This document shows positions 24,176 through 32,567 of a stretch of DNA of 36,061 bases, piece by piece. Location: contig JASMCQ010000017.1 of the NCBI GenBank assembly GCA_030753265.1, positions 1 to 36,061 on the forward strand, given 5' to 3'. Source of the stretch: Dehalococcoidia bacterium (GTDB lineage Bacteria; Chloroflexota; Dehalococcoidia; UBA3495). Below the pieces are notes generated by a model, which saw only the letters and a program-made list of their open reading frames with translations, searched no databases and was not told the origin of the DNA. The stretch's first letter is position 1; each line of letters begins with the position of its first letter. Both the position numbers and the translations under genes were made by a program.

Positions 24176-24980
24176 ACCGGTGACTCAGCCCCCCCAGGAA
24201 CTCCCGCCAGGCGGCGGCGCACTTCTCGGGCGCCGAGTGCTGCACGTAGCCGCTGGTGCCGGGAATAACCAGCATCTGCCCGTTGGGCATCAGATCAGCT
24301 ACGCCCCGCGTGCGGCCCGGAGTGTTGGCATGGCTGTGCTCGGCCACCAGGGCCAGCGTCGGCGTTTGAATCTTGGGCATTATGTCAGATAAATCCTGGG
24401 TGGCCAGATAAGCCAGGGTCTCCAGCACCACCCGCTGCGGCGTTTGGGACATCTGCTGAATGTACCACTCGTGGTGGGCCGCCGACTCGGTTGGGTCCAC
24501 CCGTTGGTTGGCCGTCTTACGGATCCAGGCCTCCACCCCCTCCTCCTGCACCAGCCGGTAGTACTCCAGGTAGGTGGCCACCCCGGCAAACTTGTAGGGC
24601 GAAGTACAGACCATCAGGGAATTGAGCCGCTCCGGGTGGTCGTAGGCGAATTGCAGGCCAATCGTCCCGCCAATGGTCTCCCCGATGAGGTGCACCCTCT
24701 CCAACCCCAGGTGATCGAGCAGGCGGAGCAGGTCGGTCCCAAAATTGCTCAACGACCAGTCGTAGCCCTCCGGGGGGACCGAGGACTGGCCGAAGCCCCT
24801 GGCATCCAGGCGAATCACCCGGTACTGGCGGGCCAGCAGGGGGACCCAAGCGTACCAGAGGCGGGAACTCTTGGCGTTGCCGTGGTGCAGCACCACTGTC
24901 TCGGGCGTCCTCCACGGGTCGGTGTAGTCGTCGTCCTCGTAGTACATCTCCAGGGTATCGTCCAACCGGACCGTTGGCAT
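24174..24980 (-). CDS. Alpha/beta-fold hydrolase homologue with atypical catalytic residues
   Basis: The 268-aa protein has the alpha/beta-hydrolase layout: LHHGNAKSSRLW (oxyanion loop, 31-42), VIRLDARGFGQSS (55-67) and the elbow VHLIGETIGGTIGL (96-109). The nucleophile position of GxSxG is Thr102 (G-E-T-I-G) rather than Ser. The usual acid segment ('GxxD') reads VAEHSHAN and has no Asp, and the usual His segment reads IPGTSGYVQHSAPE, where His is displaced. The rest of the fold is intact. It may be inactive, use a Thr or another residue, or have a non-hydrolytic role. The ATG at 24980 follows aaggaggtg. It is convergent with the SDR gene. Confidence 0.82.
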   Translation of the reverse strand: MPTVRLDDTLEMYYEDDDYTDPWRTPETVVLHHGNAKSSRLWYAWVPLLARQYRVIRLDARGFGQSSVPPEGYDWSLSNFGTDLLRLLDHLGLERVHLIGETIGGTIGLQFAYDHPERLNSLMVCTSPYKFAGVATYLEYYRLVQEEGVEAWIRKTANQRVDPTESAAHHEWYIQQMSQTPQRVVLETLAYLATQDLSDIMPKIQTPTLALVAEHSHANTPGRTRGVADLMPNGQMLVIPGTSGYVQHSAPEKCAAAWREFLGGLSHR

Positions 24981-25106
24981 AGTTCACCTCCTTGTGGTGC
25001 CCGTGTCGGTGGCCCTTCTCCTGCTAGGAAAGAGCGGTGCCGGCCGATGCTTTTGACCCTCTCGCCAATGCTAATGGGTGAGAACTACGAACGTTGGAAG
25101 GCGGGC

Positions 25107-25457
25107 TCAGTCCACCAGGGGAATGGCGATGGAGACCCGGGGCTTGCTGCCAGCGACCTTGGTAGTATGGCCGCGCCCGGTCTGGTCGTCGGCCAGGAGC
25201 ACGTCGCCGGGATTGAAGATCCGTTTGCTTCCGTCGCCCAGGCCGATCTCCATCTGCCCTTCCAGGGTGATGACGTACTGGCGGCGCGGCGCGGTGTGCC
25301 AGCCCGACAACGTCCCTGGCGCCACGCGGCGGAACAGGATCCCGGTCGCGGATTGCATCGCGGTCAGCTCGAAATCGGCCATCTGCTCGTATGACAACTC
25401 CAGCTCCTCGAAGTGGGACTCCCCATCCTCTCCGGAATAGACCCTGACCACTTGCAT
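25107..25457 (-). CDS. Small single-domain cupin protein
   Basis: This 116-aa protein carries one cupin barrel: GWHTAPRRQYVITLEGQMEIGLGDG, then FNPGDVLLADDQTGRGHTT. A His in the first motif and a His in the second (RGH) could bind a metal, but the first motif lacks the usual HxH. The ATG at 25457 (MQVVRVYSGED) has gggaga upstream; the longer frame to 25565 adds an Arg-rich leader with no family match. It is divergent from the double-cupin gene at 25979. Small cupins of this type are found as hypothetical proteins near catabolic genes; function is unknown. Confidence 0.8.
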   Translation of the reverse strand: MQVVRVYSGEDGESHFEELELSYEQMADFELTAMQSATGILFRRVAPGTLSGWHTAPRRQYVITLEGQMEIGLGDGSKRIFNPGDVLLADDQTGRGHTTKVAGSKPRVSIAIPLVD

Positions 25458-25978
25458 CGCGATTCTCCCCGCTGGTGCCGGCTCCCCGGTGCCGGCACTA
25501 AGTGCTCGAATGCGGCTGGAAAGTGCTGCCCGGACCGGCCGGCCGGACCGGCGCAATAATAACAACTGGCCCCAGGGGCGTCAATAACAGAGCGTGACCC
25601 GGTAGCCTGACCCATCCCGTCACCAGCGATGAAAGGGACCGGGATCGGCTCCTCTCGCATTCAACCCACCCATATTCCCCTCAAAGAAAGCAGGCACTCA
25701 TACCTGAATTGCCAGGGTCATATTGACCCAGCCAGCGGTATCGGCCATATAATAGCTCATCGTGGCCCAGGAAGAAGGAACCGGGATGAAGAAACAGTTG
25801 AATCAACCTGGAAGAGGAGACGCTGGGCTACACACCGCCGGACCGGGTCCGCGTCTTGACGCCCCGCATGCGCGAGGCGGGCGGGAGTCGTGACGGGCCC
25901 ATCCCGGCCGCGAATCGGTATGGGACGCCAGCGTCTCAGACCCGATCACAGACCCGATCAATTGAGGAGGTGCACGAT
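25458..25978. other. Divergent intergenic region between cupin genes
   Basis: No convincing gene was found in these 521 bases. A candidate promoter for the double-cupin gene lies at 25723-25753. The short repeated 'cagacccgatca' at 25938-25961 is a minor direct repeat. Confidence 0.5.
25723..25753 (+). promoter_or_regulatory. Candidate promoter for the double-cupin gene
   Basis: TTGACC (25723-25728) and a perfect TATAAT (25748-25753) are separated by 19 nt, slightly longer than optimal. The transcript would have a leader of about 220 nt. Confidence 0.45.
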
Positions 25979-26695
25979 TTGGAACCCATGATCAGGAACA
26001 TCAGCAGCTTCGGCACGCCGCTAACCTCGTCAGCCCGGCTGGTTTGGCTGGACGATAACCCCCCAACCTGCACAATGACCTACTCGGAGATCAAGCCCGG
26101 CAAGACCAGCATTCACCATATCCATCCCTGGGAGCACGAAGTCTACATCATCAGCGGGTCGGGAACCTTGGTGTGTGACGGCAAGGAGTACCCGGTAAGG
26201 GACGGTGACGCCCTCTACATACCGCCCAACGTGGACCACTATACCCTGAACAACGGGGGCCGGGAGGACATTCATCGTATCGAGGTCAACCACCTGATCG
26301 CCGCCCAGAGCGGCGGCGCGCAGAACGAAGGTGGGACCGGGACCGGTCAGCCCCCGGTGATACGCAACTACCGGGACTTGAATAAGGAAACAGGGCACGA
26401 AATCCTCGGCTCCAGAGACGGCGCGCCCAACTATTTGATGCTCTACAACGGCGCGATGGCGCCCGGCGCGGTCTCGCATCCCGACACCGGCGGGCACAAC
26501 CATCCTTGGGAACACACGGTGTTTGTCCTGGACGGGCAGGCCACTCTGGTCTGCGGCGGAAAGGAGTACACTGTTTCCCAAGGTGACGCCATTCTGGTGC
26601 CCCCTAACGTTCACCACCAGTGGCGCAACAACAGCGACGCGCCCATGAACCGGGTGACCTTCAATCCGCTGTCGTCGGAAGGGCACGGCGGATAG
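25979..26695 (+). CDS. Double-domain cupin protein
   Basis: The 238-aa protein has two similar cupin barrels. Domain 1 has HHIHPWEHEVYIISG (residues 46-60) and IPPNVDHYTLNN. Domain 2 has GHNHPWEHTVFVLDG and VPPNVHHQWRNN. Both keep the HxH...E and later His metal ligands, so each can bind a metal. The pattern HPWEH is repeated, showing the domains arose by duplication. It could be a bicupin dioxygenase or isomerase; no substrate can be named. The TTG at 25979 is preceded by gaggagg 8 nt upstream; the open frame continues back to 25856 without family-like sequence. It lies 200 bases upstream of the fused selenoprotein on the same strand. Confidence 0.87.
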   Translation: MEPMIRNISSFGTPLTSSARLVWLDDNPPTCTMTYSEIKPGKTSIHHIHPWEHEVYIISGSGTLVCDGKEYPVRDGDALYIPPNVDHYTLNNGGREDIHRIEVNHLIAAQSGGAQNEGGTGTGQPPVIRNYRDLNKETGHEILGSRDGAPNYLMLYNGAMAPGAVSHPDTGGHNHPWEHTVFVLDGQATLVCGGKEYTVSQGDAILVPPNVHHQWRNNSDAPMNRVTFNPLSSEGHGG

Positions 26696-26895
26696 GCCCT
26701 CGGCCCGGCTGCGTGGGGCCACGAATTCCAGGCGATGGCGGCCCTGGTTCGGGCGGCCCTTCGTTGGGCCGGGCGCATCGGCGACTTGACCGTTTGAAAC
26801 CCGGCGGCCTCCCGCTCGGATGATGAGAAGCGTGCGGCGTGTCCGCGCGTCTGAGAAACATGGAAGATGCAGACCACCGCATCAGGAGAAGGCAG

Positions 26896-28539
26896 ATGGC
26901 GAAGCTAGAGGTTTACATTCCCCAGGCGCCCACTGTGGGAACGGAACACCAGACACCGGCAGCACCCCGCATCGTTACCCTGGCAGGCATGCGGGTGGGG
27001 CTTCTTTGGAACCACAAGGCCCGCGGCGACGTCGGCCTGGCCGCAGTGGGCGAAGAACTCCAACGCCGCTTCAAGGGCGTCAAGCTGGTCCAGATCCGGG
27101 GCACCAACCCGACCAACGACCATGTGCTAGCGAAGGCGGTGGAGGAGTGCGACGCCGTAATCGGGGCCACCGCCGATTGAGGGGGCGGAACGTCGAGCCT
27201 GGTGCTCGACCAGCACAAACTGGAGCGGATGGGCCTCCCCTGCGTTATCATCGTGGCCGAAAAGTTCCGGGCCAGCGCCGAGACCCACGCCCGGGCTTTC
27301 GGCGCCGGCTCCTTGGCTTTTGCCTTCGTTCCCGATTGCTTCACCAGCATTCCGGATGATCAGGTGAGGGTCCAGGCCCTGGCTGCCTTCGAAGCAATAA
27401 TCGAGGGCCTCACCAGCCCCAGGATCGCCCCCTACACCGCGCCTGAGGCCCCGGCGCCGGAAACGGAGACATTTGAAGCAGAAGACCTTCTGGCCTGCTT
27501 CCACAAGATGAACCGGGTGTTCACCGAGCGGGGTTGGACCGACGGCTTCCCCTTGCTCCCACCTACTCGGGAAGCGGTGGATGATCTGGTCCGGGGCTCC
27601 GGGCGCGACCCCTCCGAAGTCGTTACAATCCTGCCGCCCGCCAGCGGCATCGCCACGGTCCTGCACATCGCCGCCAACGCGGCCATGGCGGGCTGTGTCG
27701 CGGAAGAGATGCCGGTCGTCCTGGCGGCGGTCAGGGCGTTGACGACGTACCCGTTTCCCAGCCGGACGGCGCTGGTGTCGACCGGGGGGTATGGCCAGCT
27801 CTACCTGGTAAACGGTCCCATCGGGAAGGCCCTCGAGATGAACTCCGGAACCGCGGCCCTGGTGCCGGGAGCGCCGTCTCGGGTGAACATGCGCCTCGCC
27901 AGGGCAATGCGGCTGATTGTCATGAACGTGGGGCGCGCCTATCCCACGCTGCTGGACGCGTCGACCGTCGGATCCCCCAGGAAATTCAACATGTTCGTCG
28001 CGGAGAACGTCGAGGCCAGCCCCTGGGTGCCCTTCCACGCCGACCGTGGCTATTCCCCCGAAGACAATACCGTTACGGTCTTCAATACCCTGAGCGACGT
28101 GGACATTCTGGATGTCTTCAACTCAGCGGCGGACGGCATCGCCAGGACCCTGGCCGCCTATTCGACCTATCCCAGCGGCGAGTTCCTGGGATGGGAAGAG
28201 AGGTGGGGGAAGGACACCAACCACTCCGCCAGGGTGCTGCTGCTTGTGGGTCCGGAACACGCCCAGATGCTGGCTGGGTCCGGGTGGACCAGGGACGGCT
28301 TGAAGAGATTCCTGCACGAGAACGCCCGCATCCCCGCCGCGTGGTTCAAGAACATCCATCGCAATCACCCGGAGCGCAACGCCCCGGAATACCGGTGGGT
28401 CATGGACGCGCCCGACGACCGGCTCATACTGGCGACGGAGTCACCGGAGATGTTCCACATCGCCGTGGTCGGGGGCACCGCGGGGCGAAGCCTCTCCCTA
28501 AAGTGCTACGGTTACCCGGTGACCGTCCGCGTCGACTAA
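26896..28539 (+). CDS. Fused selenoprotein: UGSC-like domain plus partner B domain (in-frame TGA)
   Basis: The gene encodes 547 residues with TGA at 27178-27180 read as Sec95. The first domain (residues ~25-175) is UGSC-like: EECDAVIGATAD-U-GGGTSSLVLDQ aligns with ESCDSVIVAVGD-U-GSCSACSVHDG of the 11.2-kb protein, with Cys85 matching Cys89. It lacks the SC and second Cys that follow Sec there. A Pro/Glu-rich linker (~177-194) leads to a C-terminal domain homologous to partner B (GWTDGFPLLPPT at 213-224, AANAAMAGC, LIVMN, RGYSPED, VTVF). The ATG at 26896 follows caggaga. Normal annotation would split it into a truncated 94-aa protein and a 445-aa open frame beginning near 27202. The function is unknown. 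Confidence 0.88.
27192..27210 (+). promoter_or_regulatory. Candidate bacterial SECIS hairpin, fused selenoprotein
   Basis: gtcgagc (27192-27198) pairs perfectly with gctcgac (27204-27210) around the loop ctggt. The loop begins 18 nt after the TGA and contains GGT, as in the loop of the E. coli fdhF SECIS. It lies in coding sequence (SSLVLD). Confidence 0.7.
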
Positions 28540-28720
28540 GGCCCGGCCGCTTACGAGCCGGCTCCCAGGGACGGCTGGTACCCCTTTCAGACAATCACAC
28601 ATTCGCAGATAATCGGCGTTACAGTGTAGACCGGCAGCAATAATGGGACGCATTGGGGTGTAAGAAAGCCCGAGAAAGTGGAGGTGGCGTGAGCTCCTGG
28701 AATGAAGGTAAATTACTTCC

Positions 28721-28733
28721 AGAAAGGAGGTGA
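28721..28733 (+). promoter_or_regulatory. Extended Shine-Dalgarno-like sequence without a gene
   Basis: agaaaggaggtga matches the complement of the bacterial 16S rRNA 3' end over 13 bases, longer than any other ribosome-binding site in the window. No start codon with a credible reading frame follows at the usual distance. It may be a relic of a lost gene. Confidence 0.35.
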
Positions 28734-28761
28734 AGGCTCAGACGATCGATAGGCGAAGACT

Positions 28762-29031
28762 TCATAACCGGACCCCCGGGGAGATCACTCGAGCTCTTCC
28801 ACACCCCTGATCTCTCGGGTCCCAAACTGTCCCATTTGTGCTGGTTGCCAACAATTCAGCATTAGGATCGGCCCCGTGAGCGAGGAGCAGTTCAGCTAGC
28901 TTTCTATTCTGCTTCTTGCATGCCGCGCAAAGCACAGGAACCCACGCCGTTACCTTGGGATTGTAGACCGCCAAACCGAAATGACATTCGACCTTGGCGG
29001 GCCCACGTGTGCCCAGAACTTGCTTAAGCAT
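28762..29031 (-). pseudogene. Ankyrin-repeat protein fragment
   Basis: The segment VPVLCAACKKQNRKLAELLLAHGADPNAE is a clear ankyrin repeat (helix-turn-helix ending in GADPN). It is preceded by HFGLAVYNPKVTAW, perhaps part of a previous repeat. After NGTVWDPR the frame goes on with low-quality sequence to 28762, whereas an alternative frame gives REIRGVEELE and a stop, which looks more natural; a frameshift is possible. The ATG at 29031 (MLKQVLGTRG) is only a guess, and the frame is open well upstream without a domain. A fragment or remnant is more likely than a working gene. Confidence 0.5.
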
Positions 29032-29395
29032 AGGGTGTGCTTGTATCTTGTACTCGTCAAAGCAGCGAAGCTTGACCAGCCAACGTCTCTTGTTGCGGGG
29101 GTTGCGGGTCCGGTTCGAGCACGTCCCACTAGTTTCAGGTGCGTCAGCGAGCACTTGTCGTCCCCGGACTTTCTCTTGCCTCACCTCCTCGCGGCCCTGC
29201 GGTTCAGGGGCCTGTAGTTCAACTGGGACGGCACAGGAGAATAACTGGGTGCTGCTCCCTTTCTGATGCTCCATTCGCCGGAATCGGCGGGAACCCGGAA
29301 ACCGGCGGGGACCGCGGCAGCGGGACGGTCTTTCCGCAACAGTGTCGCGATGGTGCACGCGATGGTATGCCAGTCCATCACTTGGGAGGAAATCC

Positions 29396-31138
29396 GTGAC
29401 GACAACGATTGATCCTATCCGCATGGAGGTCATCCGGAACGCACTGGAAAGCATTGCCGACGGCATGGCGCTCACCGTGGTGAGGACCTCGCGTTCTTCC
29501 GTGGTTCGTACCAGCCTGGACTTCTCCACCGGCGTCCTCGACTCCAACGGTGTGCTTGTGGGGCAAAGCATGTGCTCTCCCATCCACCTGGGCGGGATGA
29601 ACCCCGCGCTGATGGCCTGTGTTAACCATTTCAAAGGACGCATCTACCCCGAGGACATCCTGGTCACCAACGATCCTTACGAAGGCGGGAGCCACCTCCC
29701 CGACATCTTCCTGTTCAAGCCCGTCTGGATTGGCGACCGTATCGTGGCCTCCCTGTGCGCCATGTCGCATCAGACTGACATCGGGGGCCGCGTTCCCGGG
29801 GGGAACGCCTGCGACAGCACCGAGATATACCAGGAGGGTCTCCGCATCCCTCCCGTCAAGCTGCAAGAACGCGGCGAGCCCAACGAGACACTCATGCGCA
29901 TCCTGGAGAAGGCGGTGCGGGTGCCCGACAAAGTATTGGGCGACATCAAAGGCCAAGTTGCGGCCCTCTACTACGGTGAAAGGGAGTACATGAAGCTGGT
30001 GAACCAATACGGTATTGAGGGGCTGGAGTCTTTCGTGAGTGAACTTCTGGACTACACGGAGGTGCTAACCCGGAAATCCATCGCCTCCATGCCCGACGGC
30101 ACCTGGTCGTTCACCGATGTCGTGGACAACGACGGTTTCAGCGACGAACCTATCGAAATAGCGGTCACCTTGACCAAGAAGGGCGATGAAATCCTGGTGG
30201 ACTTCGAAGGCACGTCGCCCCAATGTAAAGGCGCGATTCAGCCGGTGTTTGCCACCACCAAGGCGATGGTGTATGCCATCTTACGCGCGGTCATGCCGAG
30301 AGACATCCCGAATACCGCCGGCTATTTCCGCCCCGTGACAATCAAAGCTCCCGAAGGTACTTTCGTCAACCCTTTGCCTCCCGCTCCGGTGGCCGCCCGG
30401 GCGTTGGGGCTCAAGCGTATCTCCCACGCGCTCATTGGCGCCGTCGCCCAGATGCTCCCTGACCGGGTCTTCGCGTGCCCCGGCGGTGGCGAGGTCGGCG
30501 TGGGCGCCGGGGGATACGATAAGAGCAAGACACCCTGGAAAGCCTGGGTCATGTTGGAGTTTCATAACGAGACCTCCTGTGGAGGGCGGCCGACCATGGA
30601 CGGCATCGACGGCCAGGGGTCCAACACATCCAACCTTGCGAATATTCCGGCTGAAACTATCGAAGCCGAGCAGCCCATCCGCATCGAAGAATACGCCCTG
30701 GTCCCCGACACCGACGGCGCCGGATTGTACCGTGGTGGACTGGGCATGGTCCGTACCTACCGCTACCTGCTCGACGATACCGTGGTACAGGTGCGCGCCG
30801 ACCGGGAGAAGTCGGCTCCCTGGGGCCTTCAGGGGGGGCTGTCTTCTACAAACACCAAGGTCACCGTTGCCAAGGGGGGAGAGACCAAGGCCATGCCGAC
30901 CAAATTCTTGGAAACGCTGAACGCCGGAGACTCCCTTCGCATCAGCTGGCCGGGAGCGGGTGGCTGGGGTGATCCCCTGAAAAGGGACCCGGAGGCAGTG
31001 CTCTGGGATGTCATAGAGGACAAAGTGGGGGTTCAGCGGGCCCGAGACGTGTATGGCGTGGCCATTGACATTGAGCATCGCGCCATCGATTGGGACGGTA
31101 CGCGGCGCTTGCGAGACGACCTGAGGGGAACCCGCTGA
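29396..31138 (+). CDS. hyuB: Hydantoinase B/oxoprolinase family protein
   Basis: The 580-aa protein has the landmarks of the HyuB subunit of N-methylhydantoinase/5-oxoprolinase/acetone-carboxylase-like complexes: GVLVGQSMCSPIHLGG, ILVTNDPYEGGSHLPDIFLF, GNACDSTEIYQEG and RGGLGMVRTYRYLLDD. HyuB normally works with HyuA, a large ATPase subunit, in ATP-dependent opening of cyclic amides. No HyuA is present in the window. The GTG at 29396 follows tgggagga with ideal spacing; an earlier start at 29342 gives a Trp/Arg-rich leader without family match. The substrate is unknown; the DUF5679-like gene ends 160 bases downstream on the other strand. Confidence 0.9.
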   Translation: MTTTIDPIRMEVIRNALESIADGMALTVVRTSRSSVVRTSLDFSTGVLDSNGVLVGQSMCSPIHLGGMNPALMACVNHFKGRIYPEDILVTNDPYEGGSHLPDIFLFKPVWIGDRIVASLCAMSHQTDIGGRVPGGNACDSTEIYQEGLRIPPVKLQERGEPNETLMRILEKAVRVPDKVLGDIKGQVAALYYGEREYMKLVNQYGIEGLESFVSELLDYTEVLTRKSIASMPDGTWSFTDVVDNDGFSDEPIEIAVTLTKKGDEILVDFEGTSPQCKGAIQPVFATTKAMVYAILRAVMPRDIPNTAGYFRPVTIKAPEGTFVNPLPPAPVAARALGLKRISHALIGAVAQMLPDRVFACPGGGEVGVGAGGYDKSKTPWKAWVMLEFHNETSCGGRPTMDGIDGQGSNTSNLANIPAETIEAEQPIRIEEYALVPDTDGAGLYRGGLGMVRTYRYLLDDTVVQVRADREKSAPWGLQGGLSSTNTKVTVAKGGETKAMPTKFLETLNAGDSLRISWPGAGGWGDPLKRDPEAVLWDVIEDKVGVQRARDVYGVAIDIEHRAIDWDGTRRLRDDLRGTR

Positions 31139-31298
31139 GGGGACCGGAGGCCTGGCCGGCCCCCGGCCGCAACCACAGTCGTGAATGTCGAATAGGCTCG
31201 GGTTTGCCGCCTAGCAGGGGAGTGCCCATGCTATCATCCAGGCTTGTTGGGATGCTGCTCTCTTCAGCCTGCGACCCAGGTCATGGTGGTCGGCCGTT

Positions 31299-31439
31299 TT
31301 ACCCCTTGCGTATTCGGAACATCTTGGTCCCACAGGATGAGCAGACTCCTTGTGTAGCTGGTCTCGAGTCCTTGAGGGCCACCTGCTTTGGGCAATTGAT
31401 CTCCTTCATTGCCCTGCACTTAAAGCAATATGCGTCCAT
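31299..31439 (-). CDS. DUF5679-like small zinc-ribbon protein (46 aa)
   Basis: On the minus strand, an ATG at 31437-31439 with ggagg six bases upstream opens a 46-codon frame: MDAYCFKCRAMKEINCPKQV, then ALKDSRPATQGVCSSCGTKM and FRIRKG. Cys5-x2-Cys8 and Cys33-x2-Cys36 form a one-zinc ribbon. The pattern AYCxKCR...PATQGxCxxCGTKxFRI is that of the DUF5679 family, as I recall common in Chloroflexota and Actinomycetota, with an unknown role. The gene is too short for many ORF finders. It lies convergent to hydantoinase B. Confidence 0.85.
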   Translation of the reverse strand: MDAYCFKCRAMKEINCPKQVALKDSRPATQGVCSSCGTKMFRIRKG

Positions 31440-31593
31440 CAAAACCTCCGGCCTGGAACGTTGGGCAATACTTAGGCCAGGAAGGAGGAAAACGCAAGGG
31501 TGACCTGAAGGGATGCCATGGGCGGAGAAAAGACGCGCAAGACTCTAGCAATACATCTCCACTCCACCCTTGACAGGAGCCAGAAGGCAAAGG

Positions 31594-31622
31594 TTGACAG
31601 GCATCCAAGGGCGTCACATACT
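31594..31622 (+). promoter_or_regulatory. Candidate promoter for the 31.8-kb crotonase gene
   Basis: A perfect TTGACA (31594-31599), a 17-nt spacer and CATACT (31617-31622, four of six) lie about 140 nt upstream of the ATG at 31764. Confidence 0.4.
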
Positions 31623-31763
31623 TTCTCCGCCGCGTTGGGGTGCCAATGAAGATTCTGGCTCATGTCAAATGGGGAATCTCGGATTATGCCTTACACATCG
31701 GCCTAGCCATGGACATAGTACCGTTCGCGGGTCTACGTCGAGAGAAGAAAGAGGGAAACAGAG

Positions 31764-32567
31764 ATGACTGAATACCCGGACCTCCTGTACACAAAAGAGC
31801 ACAATATCGCCGTCATTACATTGAACCGCCCTGAGGTGTTGAACGCCTTCAGCACGGAGATGCTCCATAGCTGGCTTGCGGCCCTACAAGATGCAAAAGA
31901 TGACGGTGATGTCAGGGTCGTGATGGTTACGGGAGCTGGTAGGGGCTTTTGTTCCGGCGCTGATGTGAAGGCCCGTGCGGCTCGCCAACTGGCTGGCGAC
32001 AAAACCCCGTACGGCGACCCCCACTACATAAAACACGATATACACCCTATACCCAAATTGCTTCAAACCCTGGACAAGCCGTACATCGCGGCCATCAATG
32101 GTGCGTGCGCCGGGGCTGGCATGGACATGGCCTCCATGTGCGACATACGTATTGCTTCGGACAACGCCAAGTTTGTCATGGCCTATGTGCGGCGGGCCAC
32201 TGTGCCCGGGGATGGAGGCTGCTACCTACTGCCAAGGATCGTGGGGCTCACAAATGCCTTGGATCTCATGTGGACTGGTCGAGCCATGGATGCCCAAGAG
32301 GCACTGCGCATCGGGTATGTAAGTAGGGTTGTCTCCCAGGAAGAGTTGATGCAGCAGACCATGGAGTATGCCAAAGAGTTAGCTTCAGGCCCGCCGTTGG
32401 CTATCCAGCTCATAAAGCGGCTCACATACGACTCTCTGGCCATGAACCTGGAGAGCGCTCTCGACTTGGCAGGAGATGCTGCACTCACTGTGCACAGCAG
32501 CCAGGACTACAAGGAGGGAGCCTTGGCGTTCGTTGAGAAAAGGCCCCCCACGTGGCTCGGTCGTTAG
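31764..32567 (+). CDS. Enoyl-CoA hydratase/isomerase (crotonase family)
   Basis: This 267-aa crotonase has the usual start (IAVITLNRPEVLNAFSTEM), the first oxyanion segment GFCSGADVKAR (61-71) and the second, NGACAGAGMDMA (112-123). In the catalytic loop, VRRATVPGDGGCYLLPRIVG, the position of the second acid of hydratases is not clearly a Glu, so isomerase, dehalogenase or hydrolase activity is also possible. The C-terminal helix ends EKRPPTWLGR. The ATG at 31764 has a weak gaaacag upstream. Codon use is visibly less GC-rich than in the first 28 kb. It stands alone on its strand. Confidence 0.92.
   Translation: MTEYPDLLYTKEHNIAVITLNRPEVLNAFSTEMLHSWLAALQDAKDDGDVRVVMVTGAGRGFCSGADVKARAARQLAGDKTPYGDPHYIKHDIHPIPKLLQTLDKPYIAAINGACAGAGMDMASMCDIRIASDNAKFVMAYVRRATVPGDGGCYLLPRIVGLTNALDLMWTGRAMDAQEALRIGYVSRVVSQEELMQQTMEYAKELASGPPLAIQLIKRLTYDSLAMNLESALDLAGDAALTVHSSQDYKEGALAFVEKRPPTWLGR

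Larger units (their letters stand above)
28540..29395. other. Region between the fused selenoprotein and hydantoinase B genes
   Basis: It contains an ankyrin-repeat fragment on the minus strand (28762-29031) and the orphan extended Shine-Dalgarno match at 28721-28733. Otherwise no convincing gene is visible. It looks like a decayed or rearranged segment. Confidence 0.5.

Noticed and set aside
29032..29643. Upstream part of the long minus-strand frame that ends in the ankyrin repeat
   Set aside because: It is largely antisense to hydantoinase B and has no recognisable domain.
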